From the NCBI RefSeq assembly GCF_900156315.1, contig NZ_FTNI01000019.1, forward strand, positions 121,390-185,389: DNA of 64,000 bases, in the 5' to 3' direction. This DNA comes from Microbispora rosea. Its GTDB lineage: Bacteria > Actinomycetota > Actinomycetes > Streptosporangiales > Streptosporangiaceae. Shown here piece after piece: positions 41,091 through 49,166 of the stretch. Each line of letters opens with the position of its first letter. The stretch's first letter is position 1. Under the pieces are notes generated by a model. The model ran no database searches, was not told the origin of the DNA, and worked only from the letters and a program-made list of their open reading frames with translations. The position numbers and the translations under genes are program-made.

Positions 41091-42074
41091 GTGAGCTGGT
41101 TCTCGAAACTCCTGCTGCCCGGTCGGCTGCGCACAGGGCCCACGGCGCTGCTGCCTGCCCGGCCGGATCCGAAGACACTGCTGGCGGTCGCACAGCTCGC
41201 CGATCCCGAGGCGAGAACCGACGGCGACGACATCCTCGCGGGCGGATCGCGCATCCAGCCGCCCGTCGAACTGACCGCGGACGTCCTCGCCAAACTCGGC
41301 GTGCCCGACGATGACGGGCTCTGGGCGTGCCGGATCGCGGCCGAGGGGCCGCTGCCGGTGGACTTCTTCGACAAGAGCCTGGCCGAGGGCATCGCCTACC
41401 GCCTGGGCGGCTGGTCGCTGTGCCAGGGCGAGCCGCTCGATCCGGCGGAGGACGCCGGAGACCCGCTGGTCTATCTGCCGGCCGTGCCCGAGCCCGAGGA
41501 GATCCTGCCGGTTCTGTCCGAGGCGCTGCGGCATGCCGAGGCGGTGGACGCCGAGAGGTGGCCGGAAGGTGAGCTGATCGAGGGCGTCGTCCACGTCCCC
41601 GTCCGCGGGGGCAGGGTGGCCGACGTCTACGCGGGGGCCGACATGCTGGTCACGATCGAGGAGGGGCACCGCCTGCCGCCCGCCGCGCAGACGCGCTGGC
41701 CGTACCTCACGGAGATCGCGATCGCCCGGGTCTCCCCGGTGACGCGTACGGAGGAGCCGGAAGGCGAGGACGCGGACCTTGCCGACGGCCCGGCGGAAGG
41801 CGTGCCGGACGCGGACGCGGCCCCGGGCCCGCTGGACGCCGCATCGGGCACGGACGCGGACACGGACGCCGGATCCGATACGGACGCCGGCTCCGACGCG
41901 GAGGACGTGCCGAGCGGGAACGACGCGGAGGGCGCCGACGAGGTGCGGGCGGCGCTGCTCGTCCGGGCGGCCGTCGCGGTGACGCTCGCCAACGCGCTCC
42001 GGGGGATCGCGGCCGACAGCCGGGGTTTCCAGCTTGCCGAGCCTGCCGACGTGCTGCCGGGGGGATATGCCTGA
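41091..42074 (+). CDS. Hypothetical acidic protein
   Basis: 327 residues, GTG start after GAGGAGGG. I do not recognise a family. The N-terminal 215 residues look folded (DDGLWACRIAAEGPLPVDFFDKSL, VVHVPVRGGRVADVYAGADML). A low-complexity acidic stretch (about 222-285, rich in Asp/Ala/Thr/Gly, for example DADTDAGSDTDAGSDAED) and a short helical end follow. No signal peptide or membrane helix. It follows the sortase locus on the same strand with an 81-bp gap; a link is not shown. Confidence 0.6.
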   Translation: MSWFSKLLLPGRLRTGPTALLPARPDPKTLLAVAQLADPEARTDGDDILAGGSRIQPPVELTADVLAKLGVPDDDGLWACRIAAEGPLPVDFFDKSLAEGIAYRLGGWSLCQGEPLDPAEDAGDPLVYLPAVPEPEEILPVLSEALRHAEAVDAERWPEGELIEGVVHVPVRGGRVADVYAGADMLVTIEEGHRLPPAAQTRWPYLTEIAIARVSPVTRTEEPEGEDADLADGPAEGVPDADAAPGPLDAASGTDADTDAGSDTDAGSDAEDVPSGNDAEGADEVRAALLVRAAVAVTLANALRGIAADSRGFQLAEPADVLPGGYA

Positions 42075-42145
42075 GCCCTGCCCATGGATAAACCGTGCCC
42101 GTATCGCCGCCTCCCCCGACGAAAGTTCTGATGTAACCTCTCACT

Positions 42146-42164
42146 AACCGAACATTGCTCGGTT
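42146..42164. promoter_or_regulatory. Inverted repeat upstream of thiolase, repressor-site candidate
   Basis: AACCGA-ACATTGC-TCGGTT (6-7-6) ends 15 bp before the thiolase GTG at 42180. It overlaps the expected core-promoter/leader region, so a bound dimer would block expression. The repressor is not identifiable from this window. Confidence 0.45.
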
Positions 42165-42179
42165 TCTTATGGAGGCACT

Positions 42180-43325
42180 GTGGCAGAGGCGTACATCGTC
42201 GGGGCGGTCCGCACGCCGGTCGGCAAGAAGAAGGGCGGGCTCTCCACGGTCCACCCGGTCGACCTGGCCGCCCACACTCTCTCCGCGCTCATCGAGCGCA
42301 CCGGCGTCGACCCCGCCGCCGTGGACGACGTGATCATGGGCTGCGTCATGCAGTTCGGCCCGCAGTCCATGGACATCGCGCGCAACGCGTGGCTCAGCGC
42401 GGGCCTCCCGGAGACCGTGGCGGGGGTCACGATCGACCGGCAGTGCGGCTCGTCGCAGCAGTCCATCCACTTCGCCGCGCAGGGTGTGCTGTCGGGGACG
42501 CAGGACCTGGTCGTCGCGGCCGGCGTCGAGTCGATGTCCATCGTGCCGATGGGGTCGAGCATCTCGGCGGCGCTGGAGAAGGGCATGCCGTTCCCGTTCG
42601 GCGACAAGTGGGTCGAGCGGTACGGCAAGCAGGAGATCTCCCAGTTCCGCGGCGCGGAGCTGATGTGCGAGAAGTGGGGCCTGGAGCGCGACGAGCTGGA
42701 GCGCTACGCCTACGAGAGCCACCAGCGGGCCGCGAAGGCGATCGCCAACGGACACTTCAAGGACCAGATCGCCCCGGTCAACGGCGTGACCGACGACGAG
42801 GGCCCGCGGCCCGACACCACGCTGGAGAAGATGGCCGAGCTGAAGACCCTCCGCGAGGGCGGCCGGATCACCGCGGCCACCTCCTCGCAGATCTCCGACG
42901 GCTCCGGGGCGCTGCTCATCGCCTCGGAGCAGGCGGTGCGCGAGCACGGCCTGGTGCCGCGCGCCCGTATCGTCACGCTCGCGCTGACCGGTGACGACCC
43001 GGTCTACATGCTGACGGCGCCGATTCCGGCCACGCGTAAGGCGCTGGCCAGGGCGGGGCTCGCCATCGAGGACATCGACGTCATCGAGATCAACGAGGCG
43101 TTCGCCCCGGTGCCGCTGGCCTGGCTCAAGGAGATCGGGGCCGACCCGGCGCGGACCAACCCCAACGGCGGCGCCATCGCGCTGGGGCACCCGCTGGGCG
43201 GCACCGGCGCGATCCTCATGACCAAGCTCCTGCACGAGCTCGAGCGCACCGGCGGGCGGTACGGCCTGCAGACGATGTGCGAGGGCGGCGGCCAGGCCAA
43301 CGTCACGATCATCGAGCGTCTCTGA
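42180..43325 (+). CDS. Acetyl-CoA C-acyltransferase (thiolase)
   Basis: 381 residues. The nucleophile C89 (TIDRQCGSSQQS), H337 (ALGHPLGGTGA) and the second Cys C367 (MCEGGGQAN) form the full thiolase active site, with NEAFAP at 305. It resembles FadA-type degradative thiolases of actinobacteria that cleave 3-ketoacyl-CoA in fatty-acid or steroid side-chain oxidation. GTG 42180 follows GGAGG. Single gene with a strong terminator behind it. The SDR-crotonase pair and two acyl-CoA dehydrogenases of this window could supply other steps of a cycle. Confidence 0.92.
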   Translation: MAEAYIVGAVRTPVGKKKGGLSTVHPVDLAAHTLSALIERTGVDPAAVDDVIMGCVMQFGPQSMDIARNAWLSAGLPETVAGVTIDRQCGSSQQSIHFAAQGVLSGTQDLVVAAGVESMSIVPMGSSISAALEKGMPFPFGDKWVERYGKQEISQFRGAELMCEKWGLERDELERYAYESHQRAAKAIANGHFKDQIAPVNGVTDDEGPRPDTTLEKMAELKTLREGGRITAATSSQISDGSGALLIASEQAVREHGLVPRARIVTLALTGDDPVYMLTAPIPATRKALARAGLAIEDIDVIEINEAFAPVPLAWLKEIGADPARTNPNGGAIALGHPLGGTGAILMTKLLHELERTGGRYGLQTMCEGGGQANVTIIERL

Positions 43326-43341
43326 TCATTCGCCGAAAGAA

Positions 43342-43375
43342 AAAGGGCACCCCGGATCGATCCGGGGTGCCCTTT
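43342..43375. terminator. Strong palindromic terminator after thiolase
   Basis: A perfect 34-bp palindrome: AAAGGGCACCCCGGATC joined to its reverse complement, with T residues at the end. It lies between the thiolase stop and the stop of the convergent small gene and should work in both directions. Confidence 0.88.
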
Positions 43376-43389
43376 GCCTGCCGGGCCGG

Positions 43390-43536
43390 TTACTTGGCTC
43401 TCGGCAGTCGCCGCGGCTGCCGTACCGGTCGCATGGGCGGGGCCGGGATCTGGCGCGGCGGCGGGAAGGAACGCTGAGGCTGCGGCGTGCGCGGGTTCTG
43501 CTGCTTGCCGCTCTTGCTGGACGCGCGAGTACGCAT
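43390..43536 (-). CDS. Small Pro/Arg-rich protein, 48 residues
   Basis: ATG 43536 is preceded by a near-perfect AAGGAGAT site with ideal spacing, and TTA at 43390-43392 is the stop. The product is MRTRASSKSGKQQNPRTP followed by Pro/Arg/Gln-rich sequence ending RLPRAK: highly basic, no helix, no signal peptide, presumably disordered and possibly RNA- or ribosome-binding. I know no family. The strong ribosome site and the convergent terminator argue that it is a real gene. Confidence 0.6.
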   Translation of the reverse strand: MRTRASSKSGKQQNPRTPQPQRSFPPPRQIPAPPMRPVRQPRRLPRAK

Positions 43537-43738
43537 ACGGGATCTCCTTGTACGTCGGGAACGCGGCACCGAGGTGCCGTCACTCAGCTGCCGCGTCGGA
43601 TGGACAGGGCCGGAAAGCTGAGCGGATCAGCGGCTCAGAGAGCTGATCAGCGGTCGCCGTAGAGAATCCACATGCGGATGACAGTAACAAGCCGCCGTAT
43701 CGCCGGACAAAGGGTTTTCGTTCCGTCCAAGGCGACCA

Positions 43739-43756
43739 AGCCGCTTCCAAGCGGCT
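43739..43756. promoter_or_regulatory. Palindrome in the gap upstream of the secreted-peptide gene
   Basis: AGCCGCTT-CC-AAGCGGCT (18 bp) lies 74 bp before the ATG of the secreted peptide. It may be an operator or an RNA hairpin. The rest of the 290-bp gap shows only a GATCAGCGG direct repeat (about 43625 and 43645) and a GGCACC-GA-GGTGCC hairpin. Confidence 0.35.
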
Positions 43757-43829
43757 CACCAGACTGCGACAAGTGGGTTCCTGTGTACTCAACCGCGTCA
43801 GAGAGACGTTCCCTGCACAGGAGATACCA

Positions 43830-43988
43830 ATGAAGTCACTCAAGCGCGTCGCGGCCGTTCTCGCCACCACCGCCGTCGCGGTCACCACCTTCGGCGTCCT
43901 GTCCGCCCCGGCGCACGCCCAGATGCCCGAGGGCTGGTACCGCTGCTACGTGCCGGGGTACGGCACGATGTGGTGCCTCGACGTGTGA
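43830..43988 (+). CDS. Secreted Cys-pair mini-peptide precursor, 52 residues
   Basis: A clear Sec signal peptide (MKSLKRVAAVLATTAVAVTT to SAPAHA, residues 1-30) is followed by a mature peptide of only 22 residues. It is rich in aromatics (GWYRCYVPGY, MWCLDV) with exactly two cysteines (C39, C49) that could form one disulfide. ATG 43830 has CAGGAGA 6 nt upstream. No maturation or export genes adjoin. It could be a signalling, antimicrobial or wall-associated peptide; none of these is established. Confidence 0.65.
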   Translation: MKSLKRVAAVLATTAVAVTTFGVLSAPAHAQMPEGWYRCYVPGYGTMWCLDV

Positions 43989-44052
43989 GCCTGACCGGCC
44001 TCGCCGCACGGCCCCGCCCCCGCGTCCCGGGGGTGGGGCCGTGCCGTTCCCG

Positions 44053-45933
44053 TCAGCCAATGCGCCGGTGGACGTCGTCGAACATGGACGGCCCGGTGCG
44101 CTGGGCGGCGATCCACGGGCCCTCCAGCGACGGGTCGACGATGCCCTCCTCCAGGAAGGTGTAGCGCCCGTCGAGCACTCGCCGGGCCAGCCGCACGTCC
44201 AGGGTGTCGGTGTTGTCCCAGAGCCGGTCGAACAGTGCCTCGGCCCGCTGCCGGGCCTGGTGGCAGAAGGTGTCCGCCAGCTCGTACGGCTTCCGCCCGA
44301 ACTCGGCCGCGTCCTCCTGGGCGCGCACGCAGACCGCGGTGATCGCGAACAGTTCGGCGCCGATGTCCACGATCCGCGACAGGAACCCCTGCTTGTGCTC
44401 CAGTCGCGCCTGCCAGCGCGACATGCCGTAGAACGTCGATCGGGCGAGCTTGCGGCAGGTCCGCTCGACGTAGCGCAGGTGCTGGGCGAGCGGGCCGAAC
44501 TCGGCGTACGACGTGGGCACCTGGCCGGGCCCGGTCACCAGGCCCGGCAGCCACCTGGCGTAGAAGGCGCCGGCCCGGGTGGCCGCCCGGCCCTTGGCAC
44601 GCAGGCCGGCCTTCGGATCGACGAGCTCGCCCGCGACCGACAGGTGGGCGTCCACCGCCTCGCGGGCGATGAGCAGGTGCATGATCTCGGTCGAGCCCTC
44701 GAAGATGCGGTTGATCCGCAGGTCGCGCAGCATCTGCTCGGCGGGCACGCCGCGCTCCCCGCGGGCGTGCAGCGACTCGGCGGTCTCGTAACCGCGCCCG
44801 CCTCTCATCTGCACGAGCTCGTCCATGAGCCGCCAGGCCATCTCCGTGCTGTACAGCTTGGCGAGCGCGGCCTCGATGCGAATGTCATTGCCCTCGTCGT
44901 CGGCCATCCGGCTGGACAGGTCCACCACCGACTCGAGCGCGTACGCGGTGGCGGCGATGAAGGCGACCTTGCGGGCGATGGCCTCGTGCTGGCCGACCGG
45001 CCGGCCCCACTGGACCCGCTCGCATCCCCACTCGCGGGCGATCTTCGTCGCCCACTTCGCCGCGCCGACGCAGGTGGCCGGGAGGGAGAGGCGACCGGTG
45101 TTGAGCGTGGTCAAGGCGATCTTCAGGCCCTGGCCCTCACGGCCGATCAGGTTCTCCACCGGCACCCGCACCTGGTGGAAGCGGGTGACGCCGTTCTCGA
45201 TGCCGCGCAGGCCCATGAACTGGTTGCGGTGCTCGACGGTGATGCCGGGAGCGTCGGCCTCGACGACGAAGGCCGAGATCTTGGCGCCGGTCCGGGCCAT
45301 CACGACCAGCAGGCCGGCCACCACGCCGTTGGTCGTCCACAGCTTGACCCCGTTGATCACGTACGCGTCGCCGTCGCGGACGGCGGTCGTCGACAGGCGG
45401 GCGGGGTCGGAGCCGACGTCCGGCTCGGTGAGCAGGAAGGCGGAGATCTCGCCCCGGGCGCAGCGGGGCAGGAAGCGGCGCTTCTGCTCGGGGGTGCCGA
45501 ACAGCCGCAGCGGCTGCGGGACCCCGATGGACTGGTGCGCCGACAGCAGCGCGCTGAGCGCGGGGGAGCACGAGGTCACGAGTTCCAGCGCGCGGCAGTA
45601 GTACAGGTGGCTCAGGCCCAGCCCGCCGTACTCCTCCTCGATGGTCATGCCGAACGCGCCGATCGCCGCCAGGCCCTTGACCACCTCGTCCGGAATCACG
45701 GCGGTGCGCTCGATGAGCGCGGGATCGACCTTCTCCTGCAGGAACGCCCGCAGGGCGCGCAGGAAGTCGTCTCCCTTCTTGATCTCCTCCTCGGTGAGGC
45801 GGGGGGCGGGGTGCACGAGGTCCAGCCGGAAGTCCCCCAGGAAGAGCTGCTTTCCGAAGCTCGGGCGGGTCCACTCCGTCTCGCGCGCCTGCTCGGCCAC
45901 CTCCCTGGCCTTGGCGTAATCGGTCGTCATCAT
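44053..45933 (-). CDS. Large acyl-CoA dehydrogenase (VLCAD-like)
   Basis: 626 residues, longer than the roughly 380 of ordinary acyl-CoA dehydrogenases because of a C-terminal helical domain of about 170 residues, as in very-long-chain enzymes. Core motifs: FLLTEPDVGSDPARLSTTA, LWTTNGVVAG, GRPVGQHEAIA, MRGGRGYET and IFEGSTEIMHLL, the last with Glu at the medium-chain catalytic position. The gene starts ATG 45933 after GGAGG. It lies alone downstream of a two-component system whose coding end contains a candidate operator for this gene. Confidence 0.9.
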   Translation of the reverse strand: MMTTDYAKAREVAEQARETEWTRPSFGKQLFLGDFRLDLVHPAPRLTEEEIKKGDDFLRALRAFLQEKVDPALIERTAVIPDEVVKGLAAIGAFGMTIEEEYGGLGLSHLYYCRALELVTSCSPALSALLSAHQSIGVPQPLRLFGTPEQKRRFLPRCARGEISAFLLTEPDVGSDPARLSTTAVRDGDAYVINGVKLWTTNGVVAGLLVVMARTGAKISAFVVEADAPGITVEHRNQFMGLRGIENGVTRFHQVRVPVENLIGREGQGLKIALTTLNTGRLSLPATCVGAAKWATKIAREWGCERVQWGRPVGQHEAIARKVAFIAATAYALESVVDLSSRMADDEGNDIRIEAALAKLYSTEMAWRLMDELVQMRGGRGYETAESLHARGERGVPAEQMLRDLRINRIFEGSTEIMHLLIAREAVDAHLSVAGELVDPKAGLRAKGRAATRAGAFYARWLPGLVTGPGQVPTSYAEFGPLAQHLRYVERTCRKLARSTFYGMSRWQARLEHKQGFLSRIVDIGAELFAITAVCVRAQEDAAEFGRKPYELADTFCHQARQRAEALFDRLWDNTDTLDVRLARRVLDGRYTFLEEGIVDPSLEGPWIAAQRTGPSMFDDVHRRIG

Positions 45934-45970
45934 CGACCTCCTCGGCGGTGATAGGAGCTGTGCTCGTTAA

Positions 45971-47356
45971 CTACCCGCCAGTAGCCTTTTGCATCGCGGG
46001 AAGCGCGATGTGTACGGCCGTCCCTTCGCCGGGGGAGGAGACGATCCGGCAGCGGCCGCCGTGCGCCTCCACGATGGCCTTCACGATCGACAGGCCGAGC
46101 CCCGCCCCGCCGGACAGGTGCACCTCTCCGCGCTGGAAGCGGTCGAAGGCGCGCTCCGCCTGCTCCGGACTCATCCCCGGCCCGGTGTCGCGCACCTCGA
46201 TCGTCACCGACTCCGGGGCACGCAGCAGCCGTAAGGTGGCCCGGGTGCCCTCGGGGGTGTGTGCCCGCACGTTGCCGAGCAGGTTGACGAGCACCTGGCG
46301 CACCCGGGCCTCGTCCACGGTCGCGACCAGGGAGGGCGGGGCCTCCACCGTCACGGGGTACGCGGGATCGAGGGCGGCCGAGTCGGCGGCGACCTCGCGG
46401 GCCATCTCGGTCAGGTCGGTCTCGTCGAGCGCGAGCGCGGCGCCCCGGTCGAGCCGCGCGAGTTCCAGCATCTCTCCCACCAGGCGGCCCATGCGGTTGG
46501 CCTCGGCCTCGATCCGCCCCATGATCTTGGGCAGGTCCTCCGGCGGGATCGCCCCGGCCCGGTACAGCTCGGCATACCCGGAGATGGTCGACAGCGGGGT
46601 GCGCAGCTCGTGGGAGGCGTCGGCGGCGAAGCGGCGCACGCGCTCCTCCGACGCCTCGCGGTCGCGGAAGGCGTCGGCGATCCGGTGGAGCATGAGGTTG
46701 ATCGCCGCGCCGAGCCTGCCGACCTCCGACGGCCCCTCGGGCATCCGGGCCGACAGGTCGACTCGCTCGGCCACCAGGTGGGCGGTGCCCGCCATCTTGC
46801 CGAGAGGCGCGAGACCACCGGCGATCAGCAGCCGCCCGCCCGCGGCCAGCAGCAGGATCAGCACCCCGCCGGTCGCCAGCTCGCTGATCAGCAGGTGGCG
46901 CACCGGGTCGTCGACCGCGTCCAGGGGCACCGCGACGACCACCAGCCGCAGACCGCTCGGCGACATCGCCACCGCCGCGATCATGTCGTGGTCGCGGCTC
47001 GGGTCGAGGTCGAACGTGCGGCCCTGCGCCGCGTACGCCAGCAACCTCTCCTTGCCCAGCGTCTCGGCCAGCCCGGGGACCGCCGCGGCGTCGGCGGCGT
47101 CGCCGCTGACCAGATGGGCGCGGTCCTCGGTGAGGTCGTAGGCGGCGAGGGCATAGGTGGAGCCGGTCAGCGCCTGTTCGAGCGGGTCGCCCACGACCAC
47201 CCGGCGTGCCGCCGTGACGGTCGCCGCCACCACCTGTCCCTCCAGCCGCGTACGCAGGTGGCCGCGCAGGACGAGGACACTGACGAGGGAGAACACGACG
47301 AGCAGGACAGCGCTCACCCCGAGCAACCCGGCGAGCAGGCGTGTCCTGAGCGACAT
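45971..47356 (-). CDS. Two-component sensor histidine kinase
   Basis: 461 residues. Helices at about 5-31 and 155-178 flank an extracellular sensor of about 120 residues. Then HAMP (to about 230), a dimerisation domain with H249 (AADASHELRTPLS), the N-box NLLGNVRAHTPEG, DTGPGMS and GGAGLGLSIVKA of the ATPase. ATG 47356 overlaps the stop of the response-regulator gene by one base (TGATG), so the two are translationally coupled. It belongs to the trusted actinobacterial HK class with an OmpR-type partner; the stimulus is unknown. Confidence 0.93.
   Translation of the reverse strand: MSLRTRLLAGLLGVSAVLLVVFSLVSVLVLRGHLRTRLEGQVVAATVTAARRVVVGDPLEQALTGSTYALAAYDLTEDRAHLVSGDAADAAAVPGLAETLGKERLLAYAAQGRTFDLDPSRDHDMIAAVAMSPSGLRLVVVAVPLDAVDDPVRHLLISELATGGVLILLLAAGGRLLIAGGLAPLGKMAGTAHLVAERVDLSARMPEGPSEVGRLGAAINLMLHRIADAFRDREASEERVRRFAADASHELRTPLSTISGYAELYRAGAIPPEDLPKIMGRIEAEANRMGRLVGEMLELARLDRGAALALDETDLTEMAREVAADSAALDPAYPVTVEAPPSLVATVDEARVRQVLVNLLGNVRAHTPEGTRATLRLLRAPESVTIEVRDTGPGMSPEQAERAFDRFQRGEVHLSGGAGLGLSIVKAIVEAHGGRCRIVSSPGEGTAVHIALPAMQKATGG
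45972..45983. promoter_or_regulatory. TACCCGCCAGTA palindrome before the large acyl-CoA dehydrogenase
   Basis: A near-palindrome TAC-CCGCCA-GTA lies 39-50 bp upstream of the ATG at 45933 and overlaps the last codons of the kinase gene. TAC...GTA sites of this size are common for TetR-type regulators of fatty-acid genes in actinobacteria. Function is inferred from position only. Confidence 0.35.
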
Positions 47357-48054
47357 CAGGAATCCTGGGGAGGCCGCAGCGCGTATCCGATGCCGCGCTG
47401 GGTGTGGATCAGCGGCGGTCCGAGTGGGTCGAGCTTGCGGCGCAGGTAGGAGATGTAGGTCTCCAGCACCTGCGAACTCCCGCCGTAGCCCCAGACCTCC
47501 TCCAGCAGCCGCCGCTTGGTGAGCACCAGGCCGGCGTTGGACATCAGGAAGGCCAGCAGGCGGAACTCGGTCGGCGACAGCTCCACGGGGACGCCGCCGC
47601 GACGCACCTCCCAGCGCGCCTCGTCGAGTTCCAGGTCGGCCACCCGGAGGATCGGCCCGTCCGCCCGCTCGGCCGCGGCCGGCACCGTCGTACGGCGCAG
47701 CACGGCGCGGATCCGCGCGACCAGCGCCTCGACGGAGAAGGGCTTGGTGACGTAGTCGTCGCCACCGAGCGTCAGCCCGCGCACTGTGTCGGCGACCGCG
47801 TCGCGGGCGGTGAGGAAGATCACGGGAGGGTGCACTCCGCCGGCGCGGATCCGCCGGCACACCTCGAAGCCGTCGATGTCGGGCAGCATGACGTCGAGGA
47901 CGACCAGGTCGGGCTGGTCCCTCAGGACCTCGCCGAGCGCCGCGGCCCCCGTGCCCACGGCCGTCACCCGGAAGCCGTGGAATCTGAGCGCGACTTCCAC
48001 GACGTCCCGGATGTTTGGCTCGTCCTCGACGACGAGGATCCTGGTTTCACTCAT
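47356..48054 (-). CDS. OmpR-family response regulator
   Basis: 232 residues. Receiver domain with acidic pocket E10/D11 and phosphoacceptor D54 (LVVLDVMLPDIDG), a conserved Lys in VTKPFSVEAL, then an OmpR winged helix (VELSPTEFRLLAFLM, VLETYISYLRRKLD, IHTQRGIGYALR). It is the first gene of the two-component operon and overlaps the kinase by one base. A 7-bp inverted repeat ATTGTGC / GCACAAT lies 10-41 bp upstream and may be its own binding or promoter element. Confidence 0.93.
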   Translation of the reverse strand: MSETRILVVEDEPNIRDVVEVALRFHGFRVTAVGTGAAALGEVLRDQPDLVVLDVMLPDIDGFEVCRRIRAGGVHPPVIFLTARDAVADTVRGLTLGGDDYVTKPFSVEALVARIRAVLRRTTVPAAAERADGPILRVADLELDEARWEVRRGGVPVELSPTEFRLLAFLMSNAGLVLTKRRLLEEVWGYGGSSQVLETYISYLRRKLDPLGPPLIHTQRGIGYALRPPQDS

Positions 48055-48063
48055 GAGGGACCC

Positions 48064-48095
48064 ATTGTGCAGGTAGAAGGCATTTGCCGCACAAT
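48064..48095. promoter_or_regulatory. Inverted repeat upstream of the response-regulator operon
   Basis: ATTGTGC (48064-48070) and GCACAAT (48089-48095) face each other across 18 bp, immediately upstream of the response-regulator start at 48054. Candidate autoregulatory site. Confidence 0.35.
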
Positions 48096-48132
48096 TACGG
48101 TCTCCGTGGCCGCTCCACGCGGCGGTCGCGCG

Positions 48133-48864
48133 TCAGCGCGGGACGCGGGCCACGCAGAACACGGTCTGGCCGAACGGCGGGCGGACGAACCGCTCGATGA
48201 GCCGGGTCAGCGGCACGACGGTGCGGTCGTAGATCTTGACGAGCCGGGGGTCGGGGTAGCCCACGCCGCCCCGCCGCACGGCCGCCCACCAGGCGATGCC
48301 GCCGAGGAAGTTGATCGGCTTGAGCACCTGGACGTCGAGGCCGGCGTCGGTCACGGTCTTGCGCAGAGTGGCGGGGGTGTAGCGGGTGACGTGCCCCACC
48401 TTGCGGTCGAAGTCCCCGTAGAGCTGCATGTAGCCGGGCACCCAGATGATGATGCGCCCGCCGGGAGCGGTCACCTTGGCCAGCGACCGCAGCGCCTCGG
48501 CGTCCTCCTCGATGTGCTCGAGGACGTTCATCATCACGACGGTGTCGACCGGGTCGGCCAGGGGGATCTCGGTCGGCAGGCCGAACTGGAGCACCGACAC
48601 GTCGTCGCGGTCGGCGAACCTCTTGCGCAGCTGCTCCACGCAGTAGGGATCGAAGTCGCTGACCACGAGCCGGTCCAGGCGCGGCAGGAACTGCTCGGCG
48701 AAGTGCCCGAGACCCGAGCCGATCTCCAGGAGCGACCGCCCGACGTGCGGTGCGACCATGTCGAACTCGTACTGCCGGTAGTTCTTGGCCTCGTCGCCGC
48801 CGAGGTGGTTCTCCAGAGCCTCGTCCCCGGCCGCCGGCTGGACTACTCGGTCATACCCAGACAT
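48133..48864 (-). CDS. Class I SAM-dependent methyltransferase
   Basis: 243 residues. SAM motif LLEIGSGLGHFAEQF (about 45-59), acidic motif II VVSDFDPYCVEQ, then MMNVLEHIEEDAEALRSL and PGGRIIIWVP: a typical small-molecule or glycan methyltransferase. A C-terminal extension (GFLGGIAWWAAVRRG, RLIERFVRPPFGQTVFC) may contact membrane or lipid substrates. ATG 48864 is chosen for its GAGGAT site; a GTG at 48882 lies 18 nt upstream. Single gene; the product acted on is unknown. Confidence 0.85.
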   Translation of the reverse strand: MSGYDRVVQPAAGDEALENHLGGDEAKNYRQYEFDMVAPHVGRSLLEIGSGLGHFAEQFLPRLDRLVVSDFDPYCVEQLRKRFADRDDVSVLQFGLPTEIPLADPVDTVVMMNVLEHIEEDAEALRSLAKVTAPGGRIIIWVPGYMQLYGDFDRKVGHVTRYTPATLRKTVTDAGLDVQVLKPINFLGGIAWWAAVRRGGVGYPDPRLVKIYDRTVVPLTRLIERFVRPPFGQTVFCVARVPR

Positions 48865-48964
48865 AGGATCCTCGATCTGCACGCTGACGGTCGTGGAAAG
48901 TGTAGTGCCCGCCCCATTGGCGGGCGTCCGCTTCGCCGGAGGGGCCGCGGATGACGGCTTCGGC

Positions 48965-49100
48965 CCGCACTGTTCTCATGGCGGTACTGTGAATCCTTCG
49001 ATGCCACGGTGAATCTTTCTGCGGCGCCATTCTTTCGACGGCACGTTTCTCGGCGAGCACTGTTCGTCGGGGGGCACCGTTCTTCAGGGAGCACTGTGGA
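48965..49100. repeat. Degenerate 14-23-nt spaced repeat array between methyltransferase and ECF sigma gene
   Basis: Eight copies of a motif close to CACNGTTCTTC begin at about 48968, 48985, 49005, 49028, 49042, 49058, 49075 and 49092. The clearest are CACTGTTCTC, CACTGTTCGTC and CACCGTTCTTC. Spacing is near 16-17 in half of them. This fills most of the 300-bp divergent gap, which otherwise holds a CCCCCGATTG tandem decamer at 49141-49160 just before the sigma-factor start. Multiple regulator half-sites or a decayed repeat are possible. Confidence 0.5.
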
Positions 49101-49166
49101 CGAGATGCCCGCCTGATCGTAGGCTTCACCTCCATCCCGCCCCCCGATTGCCCCCGATTGCCCCTG

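Noticed and set aside
45971..47860. Longer frame fusing the histidine kinase with sequence in the response-regulator gene
   Set aside because: The upstream part is out of frame with the regulator; the kinase start at 47356 gives a standard signal-anchor and a one-base overlap.
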